64,000 bases of DNA from Bactrocera neohumeralis (lineage: Eukaryota > Arthropoda > Insecta > Diptera > Tephritidae). Below the pieces are notes generated by a model, which worked only from the letters and a program-made list of their open reading frames with translations, had not been told where the DNA came from and did no database searches. Below are positions 21,251 to 32,119 of the stretch, piece by piece (positions within the stretch are counted from its first letter, which is position 1; the number at the start of each line of letters is the position of its first letter). The DNA is taken from positions 22,012,635-22,076,634 of the forward strand of contig NC_065921.1 of assembly GCF_024586455.1 (NCBI RefSeq). Direction: 5' to 3'. Position numbers and translations under genes: made by a program.

Positions 21251-23999
21251 CTTAAGAACTTCTATCTTGTCGAGCTGTAAGTGTTCTAATTGCACACTGT
21301 TCTTTTGCTGGTCATGTGATGAGCATAGTGATTTTGAAGGATTTAAATTGTCTTAATTACATAGCGGAATGTGAGGTGGAAACACATAGAGACTTTCGCC
21401 CCCACTGTCTGGCTTTCACTAGCCTGAGGGTGAAGCATAGTCTCAGTTGTCTCGCCTTCTACAAATCAGTTGAATTGAACGTAATTTATATTAGCCGTCT
21501 CAATAAATTTGTGGCAGTCTCAAAGCGTTTCTACCATATATTTCCAACCTCCATGAATATCAATCTGATTACCTACGCTAATCTAAACTATACCAATTAG
21601 CTCGATGGTATAATCTGAAAAGCCTAACCATAGAAAAAAATCTTGTTTAATACATTAGAGGTCGATTAGTGTTGGCAGAATTACTTGAATAGTGAATTTG
21701 AACTCACAATTAACCCAATGGTGATATTCTTTCAGAATCCTAAGTGATCCGCAGCAGATAGAAGGATTGCAAAACGGTCATTTGACATTCCATAAAATTT
21801 CAGTTAATATTAATTATTAAGTTTCACAATTAAATATTCCGTGACCATGATCCATGGCTTTTTCATTCTGTCGTTGATTTTCGTATATTTTTTAAACACA
21901 ATTTAAGCCAAATTACACACTGTACTTCGCATGAAATCGAACGCTAACTCTCCAGGGATGCATTTTGCCATTGATTGCTTCAATAGCAATCAAACGCTGC
22001 AATTTCCCTCAACGCATACATACAAGTATTTAGAGTCATCCACCTTTCGCTAAATATTGCATTATTTGTTAAGAGACGCGTCCGTATAGAAATGCTATTC
22101 AATAAGAATTTATTTAATTTCGCATGCGGCGCGTGCCAAAAATCAAAGAACCAATTACTATAAAGTAATACTACAGCCGAGAGAGGAAGAGGTGTTGCAT
22201 TTACAGTTATACGCGCCTCAAGTGCGCAGACAATTAGTAAATTGGGCACATTGTGGCCAGCCATATGAATAATTTATGCAAGTGCAAAGCAGGTTTGGAA
22301 AAACACAAAGAAATTCAGACAATTCGATTGCATTAAGTCTCAACTGCGTTACGCGTCGAGGCCTAACAGTTTGATGCACATTTTATATGTATGTACAGAA
22401 TGTTTGTCATCGGGGATGAGTTTTTCTCCTCCGCCTATATATATATGTACTTCGCCTGAACTTTTTATCATTCGCATTTGTCATTCCAAACTTGTGTTTA
22501 TCCTCACCTTGGCAATTGAATTTGGTGAGTTTCGGAATTTAGTTGCCACTCATCATGGATTACTATATATTACTTTGGCACGTTCGTCTGGCCTAAAATA
22601 TTGTTTTTGCGAGAATGCGAAAGCATTTTGGTCATCACTTGTTTTTTTCTGCTTCCACTTTGTTGATAGTTTTTTGTTTTCAAAGAAACTTTGCGAAAAC
22701 TGTCAGTGTCGTAGACAAATAGTGGGCAAACGCATAAGCTCGGACTCACTTACTTTGTCCGAGGTAAGTAGGACACGAAGTGATAACTTTTACAATTTCC
22801 CTTACGAATTCGTATTGAAAAGTTTTCTTTATTCTCTAGTGAAATAATATTAATTTTAAGATTTGGTGATATGTCATTTTTGGATGACAAGTAGAAACAA
22901 TAAAATTTTAAATGCAATCGTGCACAGACACTGGATGAAAATATTGAAAAAACTTTTTTGTGTTATAATATTTTAATATGTTTGCACTTCTTTGCCAGCC
23001 ATAATTTAATAAAATAGAAAGTAGCACTTTTAGTTCATCGACAACCAAGTCCTGGAATAAACTGATTGAATTTCTCAGGGGGAGCTTTGTCGCGAATCCA
23101 CAAGATAAAGACTATTATCGACTAATATTGTTCGGAATACGCTCAAATATTCCCTTAATATATGATATATAGAATTGATTCATATTCACTTCATTTTCGA
23201 GTTTGAGTTTTTAAAAGCGAAGTCAGTGGTGTCAATAGACAATAGAAATCAAAACAATAAGGGGCAAGTAGGAACGCTTTTACTTTTGGAAAAGTTGGAA
23301 CCAAGCAAAATTGCAGCGATCATCACATGTTATTTATCCCTTCAATATCCTATCTTCAGAACTTGGAAAAATGAAATCGGCAGAATGGTGAAAATGCGCG
23401 AAAAATGATAAGACGTAGAATACGAGTATTACTTTTGCAAGTATTCATCCTTCAGCTCACGGATACACCCCTTCATATACGGCTCCCAATTTTTCTATTC
23501 AGAAGGTAATGTAAAAACTGAGATATTCCATCAAATAAACTGAGTTGTTAATTGGGGCTCAATTGGTTATCTCTTGGAAGCACAATTCATCTAAATATGG
23601 CTTACGTTTAGGCGTTTAGGCGCTTGGGTGCCTCCTTTTCTACCAACCAATCATTTCCTTGACTAGGAGATCTACTATGTTGTACACAAATCATTTTTAA
23701 AACAGATACACAAATTGAATACACTGAACTGTGCCAAGAGGCTCTAATGCCTACAAATCTATTATTCTAAATAATATAAGACAACCGAGGCATTCGAGAT
23801 CTTTTCTAAAAATCTCAGATCTGCTGAAGAAGCTTCAAAGGTGTTATATTCACTTATGAATTTCAAAAAATCGATTTGATTTTGCATATATATCTAATGT
23901 ACAGTTATTAGAGATCATTATCTGACAAATTTAAAACTGATCCCTCAAATAGTTTCGGAGATATGATGGTGACATTTGAAAAAATATTTAAGTTATTGT
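21251..23999. other. Stretch without a recognised gene
   Basis: Mostly apparently single-copy. The 158-codon frame at 22371-22847 has no recognisable domain. A donor-like GAGGTAAGTAGG at 22760 lies inside it, but no partner acceptor or conserved product is evident. Confidence 0.4.
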
Positions 24000-24000
24000 A

Positions 24001-24930
24001 ATGGAACAATTATTTTCTCAAAAAACCCATTTTTTGTCAAAAATGAATATCTTGGCCGTTCCTTCTGGAATGTATGGTAGGCCATTTCCGCTCTGTGTAT
24101 TCTGGTTAGCGCGGCCTTCACGGTCTGTGAAAACTTCTAACGAACCTGACTTCGGATCGACACGGACTATAATTTCAGGACTGAAGACTTTGAATTTGGT
24201 TGAACCCTGGGCTGGTGATAGAGGTATTCCGTTTCCTGAGTGTATGGAAATATCGCCCTGCTGAAAAGGTTTGCGAGTTAATTCAGAGACAGCCTTTGTC
24301 TCGTTAAAACCCTGACCGGCTGGGAGAACGTTCCTATCATCTATAAGTTTGTGTGGAGTTGTAGGTGTAGAGGACTTGGCTGATCTGAGTTGGGACTCAA
24401 TAGAAATGAATAGCGAGAACAAAAATCCGAAACGAATGTGGTTGGAAGTAGGTCGGAGCCGAACTTAAAATCTGACGGTGTCAGGGGTGGGTCGTCGTCT
24501 GGATTGAGGCAATCGTCTTCCATGAAAGGCAGCAGCCAAACCTTCCTTTTGAAGGAAGGATGGTAAGACAGTTCGCAGAAGCCTGCCTGGTTGGTTAAGC
24601 TGAGGTGGAAGGCAGAATCGGCAGCACCAAGAGAGGAAGCTCTGCTAGATTCATGGCTCGGAGACCGCAAGCAACGCTAAAAGCTCCTGTAGAAAGCAGG
24701 CACCGTCAGCAAATAAGTCGGACCGCCACATGACAGCAAAGATAATATCTGGATAGGGTGGGGCGCAGACTGTTTAGGAATATGAGCAGTACGCCAGCAT
24801 ACTTGAAAGAGGTGTTTAGCGGCGGTGAGGAAAGCGGATCAGTGGGATCGAGTGAGTCACAACTTACGGTTAAGCGACAGAGATCGCATGAAGGGAAATC
24901 CTCCATCGTAAGAAAAATAGCGTTTTTTCT
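24001..24930. other. GC-richer segment open on both strands, origin unknown
   Basis: This roughly 0.9-kb stretch is visibly richer in G and C than its flanks. It has long frames on both strands: minus 24018-24422 (134 codons) and 24341-24670 (109 codons), and plus 24001-24264 and 24758-24964. The plus product near 24783 (MSSTPAYLKEVFSGGEESGS, then SQLTVKRQRS) resembles the acidic, Ser-rich start of some LINE ORF1 proteins, but this is only an impression. Sharp compositional edges suggest an inserted mobile element rather than a host gene. Confidence 0.35.
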
Positions 24931-24964
24931 GACTTTCAACCTCTTAATACATAATCCAATATGA

Positions 24965-25999
24965 ATTTCTAATAATATGCGTCTGTAGAAATGGATGCAG
25001 CCGGTAGCTTATAGCTCTTATAGCAAGTGTCCACCAGCTGCACATTGTCTAGTGACTAGGTTAATAAAGTTTCTCGTACAGCAAATATTTTTTACTTATT
25101 AAAATTATAAATTAACATAATTTCCTTCCAATATGTGAGTTTAATTTTCATTGTGGTTACTTTGAGCTTCAATATGTTTTCATTCCTTGGAATAGAATAC
25201 AAAAATATGCTGAAAAAATCCGCATATGCTCCAATTTCTAACCTCAACACTATATGTAAACTAGAAAAACTAAAACTAGAAACTAGAATAATTAACAAAA
25301 TAAAAAACAATCAATTTATTGTAATTTTTTTTCTAATTCGCTTCAACTTCCTCTTCTCACGTTATTCTTTGTCTCAATACTAACACCGTTAAAGCACCTA
25401 GCAACTATAGTCCACAAATATAATGTTCACCAATCGAATTTGCACCTTACAAATGAGAAAAGTTTCGAACACATATATCTGGCAACACTGGCATTCACAC
25501 CAATAATGTTATGTACACTTTTTTCAACTACTGGTTTGAAATTTATTCTATGGTAATGACTGTTATGCATTTCCAGGTAAGAACTCTGCTTTGCTTGTTA
25601 TATTTTGCTTATCCTGCCACACACTTCACTGCCCACAACACAAGCAAAAACAAAAAAAGTATAAGGGCTAAACAAAATCTGAACTTTCTCAATAATTTCA
25701 GTGTGTCAACGGACATTTATTGCAATGCAGTTTCCCTTTTATTGTATTCCATTTCAACTACCAAGATCGATATAATTTTTAATTTGTGTTTCAGTTGTTC
25801 AGTTGGCAAGTTTGGCTTGTAAATTGGTAACGGTATATACAAAACATATCCGGTTTTGAGGTTTAAAACTTGTATTTATTTGTGTGATATTTATTTGTTA
25901 TTCTAGAAATAGGTGTATTTGTATAATTTTCTAATCAAAGTACATCATAAAAATTTTTTAATTTATTGATTGCCATTGCACACCAATCATAAGTGTGTT
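24965..25999. other. Stretch without a recognised gene
   Basis: AT-rich with short frames only. Nothing is supported. Confidence 0.4.
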
Positions 26000-26225
26000 T
26001 TATTTTACAAACGTTCGAGAGATCGTTGAAGACATTCCTCGTTCTGAACAACCTTCGACACTTCAACTGATGAAGATATGAAAATAGTAAAAGATATGGT
26101 GCTTGAAAATCGATAGATATAAGATAGATGTCAAGTGAGCTCGATATCTCTCGCGAGTCTGTTCGAATGATTTTGTTGGACATTTTGGGTATGAAACGCG
26201 TTCTTGCTCGACTGGTTCCGACAAA
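26000..26225 (+). pseudogene. Mariner N-terminal (helix-turn-helix) fragment
   Basis: The plus strand reads NVREIVEDIPRSEQPSTLQL, then pieces resembling KDMVLENR and VRMILLDILGMKRVLARLVP across frames. This is the linker and second helix-turn-helix of a DD34D mariner. No catalytic part is found downstream, and the flanking DNA is not recognisable as mariner. A similar lineage occurs at 55.1-55.5 kb. Confidence 0.6.
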
Positions 26226-26229
26226 GTTC

Positions 26230-27240
26230 TCATTTCTTTTGTCCTATGGAATAATATAGCTTTATCTGTGGTAGAGTTTTTCTTCCCTAAGCTTCTTGTT
26301 GGGAATTCTCCTTGACCATCTCTGCTTACGTATCCTTTTCACACAAATGTTAAAATAATTTATGATATATACTGATCCACTCGTTAAATTTTTGTTTACC
26401 GTTTCAAACTATCAGATTCGACTACCTAATATTCAATCGCCACCTAACCTAAATCATAAATTTTCTAAACTTTCTCATTGTGCATTTTCAGAGGAATTGT
26501 TGATGGCACCTAAGCAGATAGTTTGAGCAAAAGCATAACTTTCACGAGGGCTAAAAACATAAATACTATATATAGATATGTGGATAGATGCATAGGTACT
26601 ACTATATGTTCACATATGTATGTATGTATGTACCATACATACGGTTAGAATATACAATTTCAATATAAAGCCACCCAGCGGCTAGTAAAAACCGATAAAG
26701 AATGTTCGCGGTTACCGGAAAGTGGCAACTAAAAATATGTTACCAGGTTACGATTGTAAAATAGCACCAAGGTACCTTCACACGCACATACATATACATA
26801 TTTGAGTGCACCCACACAAGAGCGAGTGAGTTTGTGGATTTCGCATTTATTTTGACGCTTTTTGCTTTGAATATTCAAATATATGACCGGCTACCAGCGA
26901 TAAATTATGAAAGCCGGTACTTTGGGGTTACGGTATGCGCAAATTTATGGATCTAATGCATATATGTTTTACGTGATTTTAAAGTTTCGAAGTTTATTTA
27001 CTCAATTTTTGTGTATAGTCTAGCAATATATTGGACACTAACCGATTCGTACACGTGTACCTTGGCACCCTCAGAAGATTGGTATTAAATATGTACAGAA
27101 TTGGACCATTTCTTTGGCAAAAAAATATGCAGGTTCGAAAAACAAAAAGTGTTTTAACTCCTTCTTGATTTACGCTGCCCATGTATTCGTACTTGATGTA
27201 TGCAGTTTGCATGGATAGTCCGAGCATAAGTGGTTTGGTT
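26230..27240. other. Stretch without a recognised gene
   Basis: AT-rich with a TATGTATGTATG run at about 26614-26635. No gene is supported. Confidence 0.45.
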
Positions 27241-27244
27241 TCAA

Positions 27245-27375
27245 AAAAGGCTGGTTAAAAATAATTAAGACAAAAAAATGTCCGGAAGTTGTAAATAAAA
27301 CGCAAAATATTTTATTATTCATCTATGTTTATTTTGTCGTCTTCAAAGTGATCCCCAAATGGTGAACATTTTATA
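27245..27375 (-). mobile_element. Mariner 3'-end remnant
   Basis: On the minus strand the tail reads GDHFEDDKINIDE followed by a stop, the usual last residues of one mariner lineage (compare EDYFEGDKINI at 55.2 kb). AT-rich 3' sequence follows, out to about 27245. Only the extreme end is kept. Confidence 0.55.
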
Positions 27376-27429
27376 AAATCCATAAATTCCGAAGAATAAA
27401 AGTCTTAACACAACTCTTTATTAATCATG

Positions 27430-27715
27430 TGAAACGAATCCAATTCGAATACAAATTTCACTGATTTTCCATACCCCCTGATATCGACCCTAAAAGCCCC
27501 TCTGTACAAAGTTTTATGAAAATTCAAGAATTTTTTTTCTGCCCGCCATTTTGTATTTTGAAAATTTACCTTTAATTTCGAAATCAGTGACCTCGAAAAT
27601 CCCTTGATACAAAGTTTTATAAAAATTGAAGTATTTCTTAAAAATTGAAGAATTTTTGAAAATTCAAAAACGAATCCAATTTGAATACAAATTTCATTGA
27701 TTTTCCAATGTTGCC
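27430..27715. repeat. Local duplication, about 236 bp apart
   Basis: AAACGAATCCAATTCGAATA (about 27432) recurs as AAACGAATCCAATTTGAATA (about 27668), each followed by CAAATTTCAYTGATTTTCCA. Between them, ACAAAGTTTTATGAAAATTC (27508) and ACAAAGTTTTATAAAAATTG (27621) form a second related pair. AT-rich and non-coding. Confidence 0.6.
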
Positions 27716-28010
27716 TCTGTTACTAGCCAATATCGGTCGTTAGTAGACGATTCGCACTACATACTTCTATAACTGTTATTCGCGAACTCACGGCTTCTTA
27801 CAAAAATATATATCGATAGGATATATCGTCATATTATTATTACTCAGAGATGTGAAACCTCGTAACCTAAAAAAAAAATTCGACAATCTAAATTCAAATT
27901 AATCCAAAAGTTCAATTGACCATTTCATACTACTCAAACCTAAATAATTTTTAAGCAATATTTTCTAAATCTGCAACAATTACAATGCAATTATTTTGCA
28001 ATTGTTTCAG

Positions 28011-28448
28011 GCGGCAGGCAAAAGGCATACAAAGTACATAAATTCCAAGAAAATCGTAAAAAGCAGAAAATCTAAAAATTACATCCGAGACCAAGGGATT
28101 TCAACACTGTGTCAGATTGTCTTCAACGACAGCTCACACACACACACACAGTCATACATGCAACACCGCTACTTCACACTGCAGCTAGCACTACTTTTTG
28201 TTCGTTTTTAATATGATTTCCCATCGTCCCACTTCTATTGTCAGCTCAGCTCATCTCAGCTAGGCAGCTCTAATGCCCAGCGCAATAACTTAAAAACCGA
28301 TTGCAGCAGCCGACAAGACGAGCTGTAAAGAAAACGGAATAGGAAGCCAAACACTGACTGAAAGCAACAAGCTGACGGCATGACAAAGCTACAAGGATTC
28401 TTTGATTCGGATTCCCTTATAGTTCACACTTCGTACGTACCTTTGCAG
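28011..28448 (+). CDS. Candidate host 5' exon with start codon (coding 28380-28448)
   Basis: A good acceptor, TTATTTTGCAATTGTTTCAG, ends at 28010. A consensus donor, TTTGCAG|GTAAGT, lies at 28448/28449. Inside, ATG 28380 follows an in-frame upstream TGA and opens exactly 23 codons (MTKLQGFFDSDSLIVHTSYV, then PLQ) to the donor, leaving a phase-0 intron. The roughly 370 bases before the ATG would be 5' untranslated and contain a CA run (28137-28151) and several upstream ATGs. The peptide has no signal sequence and no recognised family. The next coding exon was not found in the window. The splice signals are better than anywhere else I examined, but it may still be chance. Confidence 0.35.
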
Positions 28449-28855
28449 GTAAGTTTGATTATGTTTGTATTACATTTTTTTCAAGAGGGTAATTCAAGGC
28501 GTGAGTACTGTTATTTTTTCTACGTAAGCGCTGGGGAGTTAGGGATGTTCCTGCATTTCAATATAAATATATATATATTGTATATTTAATTGTGTTATTG
28601 TATGTATATTATCGCTTTGTAAGTTAATGAGAAAAGTTCGCATTAGCTGCAGGAGGTCATATAAAAATCGTAAAAAATTAAAACTTACAGATGAATGGAA
28701 TTTAAATTAGCTACCAGACGCATATTTTTAAAATATGCATAATAATATCTATGGAGGTCAACACAATGTCAAAGGAATCAAGACAAAAAAGCTAAAAAAT
28801 ATGCAGAATGATACCAAATTTGACAGCTTTTGTTGTAAAAAATAAAAGATTAATT
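28449..28855. other. Stretch without a recognised gene
   Basis: AT-rich, intron-like sequence downstream of the candidate donor. It contains an ATATAT run near 28565. Confidence 0.4.
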
Positions 28856-28859
28856 AACA

Positions 28860-29529
28860 GGTTAATTGAAAAGTCCCCGATCTACCATATAAAAACGTAT
28901 TTTCTTTTAGCCAAACTCGTTTTTTTTTTTTATTTTACATACTTCAATTCCATGTATTACCCATTCATTATATCGACACTCCAATTCCTGTATACCATGT
29001 TTTGTACGATTTGTCCTTTGCTTCAAAATAGGCCCCGTTTCAGCGATCACCTCTTCATTTGTCGAAAATTTCTTCCCACCCTGCATTCTTTTGAAATAGT
29101 AGCTGGGGCCAGGTCTGTAGAATACGGTGTTAAAAATTTCGCAGCCCAATTCATGGATTTTTGCCATCTTTTTCACTGACTTATGACACAGTGCAATGTT
29201 TTGTTGAAACATCACTTTCTTTTTCCTCAAATGCGGCCATTTTTCAGCGATTTCTCGTTCAGATGCTATGTAATAGTCGCTTTTGGTGATCCCTTTTTTC
29301 AAGGTAGTCAATAAAAATTATTGCACGCTTTGGATAAGGTATTTCCACTGAAATGATGCGAGCCATGTTTTATCCATTGTCACATATCGACGCAAGAACT
29401 CTTGTTTATTAGGCTTGCACATCTCGAAACACTGCTTCGAGTCATCAACTCGACGTTGTTTTTAGTCAAAAGTACTCGTAGCGCCATTGAGGTATGTGTT
29501 AGACCGGGGACTTGCTATTTGAGTTAACC
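28860..29529 (-). mobile_element. Irritans-like mariner, internally deleted, with both ends
   Basis: The left end has AAAGTCCCCGATCT (28870-28883). The right end has reverse complement GCAAGTCCCCGGTCTAACAC (about 29513 to 29494), the signature of irritans-group inverted repeats. On the minus strand the transposase lacks the N-terminal DNA-binding half and starts near LTKNNVELMTRS. After a gap it continues from 29311 as LKKGITKSDYYIASEREIAE, MFQQNIALCHKSVKKMAKIH and GGKKFSTNEEVIAETGPILK to a stop at about 28907. The second catalytic Asp is Asn here (QQN for QDN), and the third is lost in a degraded stretch. It is about 670 bp against about 1.3 kb for a full element. Confidence 0.85.
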
Positions 29530-29589
29530 CAAAATTAACTCGACAATAACTCACAACAACACTTACGATTTTATTAAGACGGTTGTGTC

Positions 29590-30400
29590 AATATTTTTAT
29601 TTTTATTTTTTATTTTTTATTTTTATTTTATAAATTATTTGTACAATACTTAAATTCTACAAATAAATATTTAGCAGCAGTCATCAACCTCGACGTTGTT
29701 ATGCTAGTCATATATATGTTTAATGTAATATTAAAACAGATGAAAGGATAGATTAGTACTTAGGAAGTATGTTAGTCAGTTACCGTAGCTATTCTTTATA
29801 TTCGTCGAAGTTCTGTTTCCTTAAGAAAATTATAAATCATAAAATTTTTAGCGGTGGGCTCATTCAGAAGCTGGAATGGATCGGCTGAATTAAAAATCTC
29901 ATATGTCTAATTGTTGCAGTTATAGGGCAAGCGGTTAATATGTGTTCTACCGTTGCGTTTTCGTCGCAGAATGGGCAGTTACCCTGAGGGGCACGTTGCA
30001 ATAAATAAGCGTGTGTAATTATGGTGTGTCCCAGACGTAAGGAGATCTCGGCAGTGTAGGTCGGCTTAATTCTGAACGGATTGATTTTAGAATAGTGATG
30101 AATATATCCATTCGAATTATCTTTTGCTGCTTTTTTCCTTAGGCGTGTAATCTCAGTTATAATGTCTTGTTTTGTAAAATAATCGAAAGTTATGGTTGGT
30201 GTATTTGCTGCATTTTTCGCAGCTGCGTCTGCTTTTTTATTACCGGATATCCCTGTGTGCCCCGGGATCCACATCAGTTTCAGCTTGTTTGGATATTTCA
30301 AAAGATTGTTGCGTAGGGCGACTATTTCATTTTACGTTTGATGAGATTTGCAAGAAAACATCTTTTATGAGTTGATCCCTTACGGCTAGGGCACACTTGT
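29590..30400 (-). pseudogene. LINE 3' end: RNase H domain and zinc motif
   Basis: On the minus strand, 30301-29864 encodes LKLMWIPGHTGISGNKKADA (RNase H His/Asp region), a spacer, then CPFCDENATVEHILTACP (C-x2-C-x7-H-x4-C) and a stop. The 3' untranslated part runs to a tail of repeated TAAAA-type units, seen as ATTTTTATTTTT on the plus strand at about 29595-29632. RNase H plus a C-terminal zinc motif fits the I/Jockey/LOA-type groups of LINE; the exact clade is uncertain. Upstream of 30301 the domain is frameshifted and fades by about 30400. Strongly 5'-truncated. Confidence 0.8.
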
Positions 30401-31499
30401 CTAGAAATTAGCTAGCTAGCAGTTAGCTTTGCGCAATATAAGTAATATTGTATTACTTACATCAGAACAGCGCCAGACCACAAACATTGATAGTAACTCG
30501 CCAGAAGCTATATGGTTAGGAAGTTTTTATTTATCCAAATTATAGCCCGGACTCGTCAACAAGGGATTACCTGTTCCTGTTAATGACGAATGATTTTGCT
30601 CGCCTCGCGAAGGATGTTTGGCACAGCTGTCCCATCGAAACTGCTAGCTAATTAACATCGTCGAATATAAGTACTATATCTAACTTTCTTATAACATGTA
30701 ACATAGCACATTTAATTTAAAATAAACTGTACAATTTATATATTAATGATAATATTTATGTATATCCGTTATTTAGACATAACATCCAATCATATTAAAT
30801 TTAAAACAAATGGCCTCGAGCTAGTGCTGCTAATTTTGCTATTTTCTGTATATTTACATGCTTAAAATAAATATGAATCTGAATCTGAATCTTCTCCTTG
30901 CATTGTCTTAGAACAATATAGTAAATAATTAAATCTTCTTGGGCAATGCTTCCTTGAGTCTTATCATTATCCTTGGTCTATGCGTGGCTCATTATAGACC
31001 AACCTAAGCCAACCTATTATACAAGAGATCGCTATTATTTTCGAAAATATTGTTCAAATAGGATCACTATAGCTTACAGCTGTAATTCAAACTTGCCAAT
31101 AAATATAAGAATAAGCCATAATTAAATTTTATCGTTTTGGAAATTGATATCTGCGACATGATAATTCAACAAGATGCATTAAAAACTAAACCCAGCAGTT
31201 TAAAGTAAGTTCTTTAGTGGATATTATAAGTGCTATCTTTGCGAATAATAAATACTTGAATACTCATCGAAGTGATTTTAGCTGAATGATATCTTTTTCG
31301 GAAAATATCTGTTTACATTCTATTTGTATCATTCTAAGGGTGAGATCATCTCGTTTCCCATTTAGTTCTAAAGAATATATTTTTAATCCCACAGAAGTAT
31401 ATCGAAGTTTATGCGATAGCTGGCGATGGAGTCTAAAAATCTCTAAAACGCATATTTGAATATCGAAAAAGGTCACTTGGAAATATTTTTTCTCATAAG
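30401..31499. other. Unassigned repeat-like sequence
   Basis: The part to about 30900 ends in a short tandem run of GAATCT (30870-30890) after AAAATAAATAT, like a LINE tail, but no coding part was recognised. A repeat A block (GGATCACTATAGCTTACAGC) lies at about 31060. The rest is unassigned. Confidence 0.35.
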
Positions 31500-32115
31500 T
31501 AACTCAGTTAGTCTGTCTACATATGGATAAAGTCCACCTCTTTACCGGTGAATCACAATGCTTTTTTATTTGACATAGTTCCCTTCAAAAGAATAACACT
31601 GATTATAGCGATCATCCAACTTTTCGATACAATTTTTGTAGTACGATTTGTCCTTTACTTCAAAATAGTCCTCAGTATCGGCGGTCATCTTTTCATTCGA
31701 TACAAATTTTGAGGTCTGAGGACAAGATATAGTCCCTAGACGCCAGATCTGGAGAATACGGTGGATGTTGAACCAATTCGATTATATTATTAAATTTTTG
31801 CGTTCATTTTTACTGACTGACTGTAACATGGAGCATTTTTTGGACGAAACAGAACTTTATTTTTCTTCAAATATGGTCGTTTATCGGCGATTGGAGCGGT
31901 TTCACTCAGAGGAGCCATGTTTCATCGATTGCCTCATATCGACATAAAAACTTGAGTGTATTCCGCTCGATCCTTTTCAAACCACTGCACTAACACATCA
32001 ACTCTTCATTGCTTTTTGTCAAAAGTGAGCTCGCCAGGCACCAACTTTGCGCAGAGATTAAAAGTCATATAGATTTAATACTAGTAGCGCCATCTATGTG
32101 CTAATCCGGCAATCT
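31500..32115 (-). mobile_element. Mariner relic, heavily decayed
   Basis: On the minus strand, fragments read LRAKLVPGELTFDKKQ near 32040-32085 and VLVQWFEKDRAEYTQVF near 31960-32000. HPPYSPDLASRDYILSSDLK at about 31700-31765 holds the third-Asp region. A C-terminal SKGQIV, EKLDDRY-like tail lies near 31620. The order is that of a DD34D mariner with the interior shrunk and many stops. Confidence 0.75.
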
Positions 32116-32119
32116 TCCA

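Noticed and set aside
22371..22847. 158-codon plus-strand frame with an internal GAGGTAAGT donor-like site
   Set aside because: No recognisable domain and no matching acceptor. The Cys/Phe/Ser-rich composition is typical of chance frames in this DNA.
27131..27145. GGTTCGAA as a tRNA T-arm or B-box
   Set aside because: No A-box, anticodon arm or acceptor stem could be placed around it.
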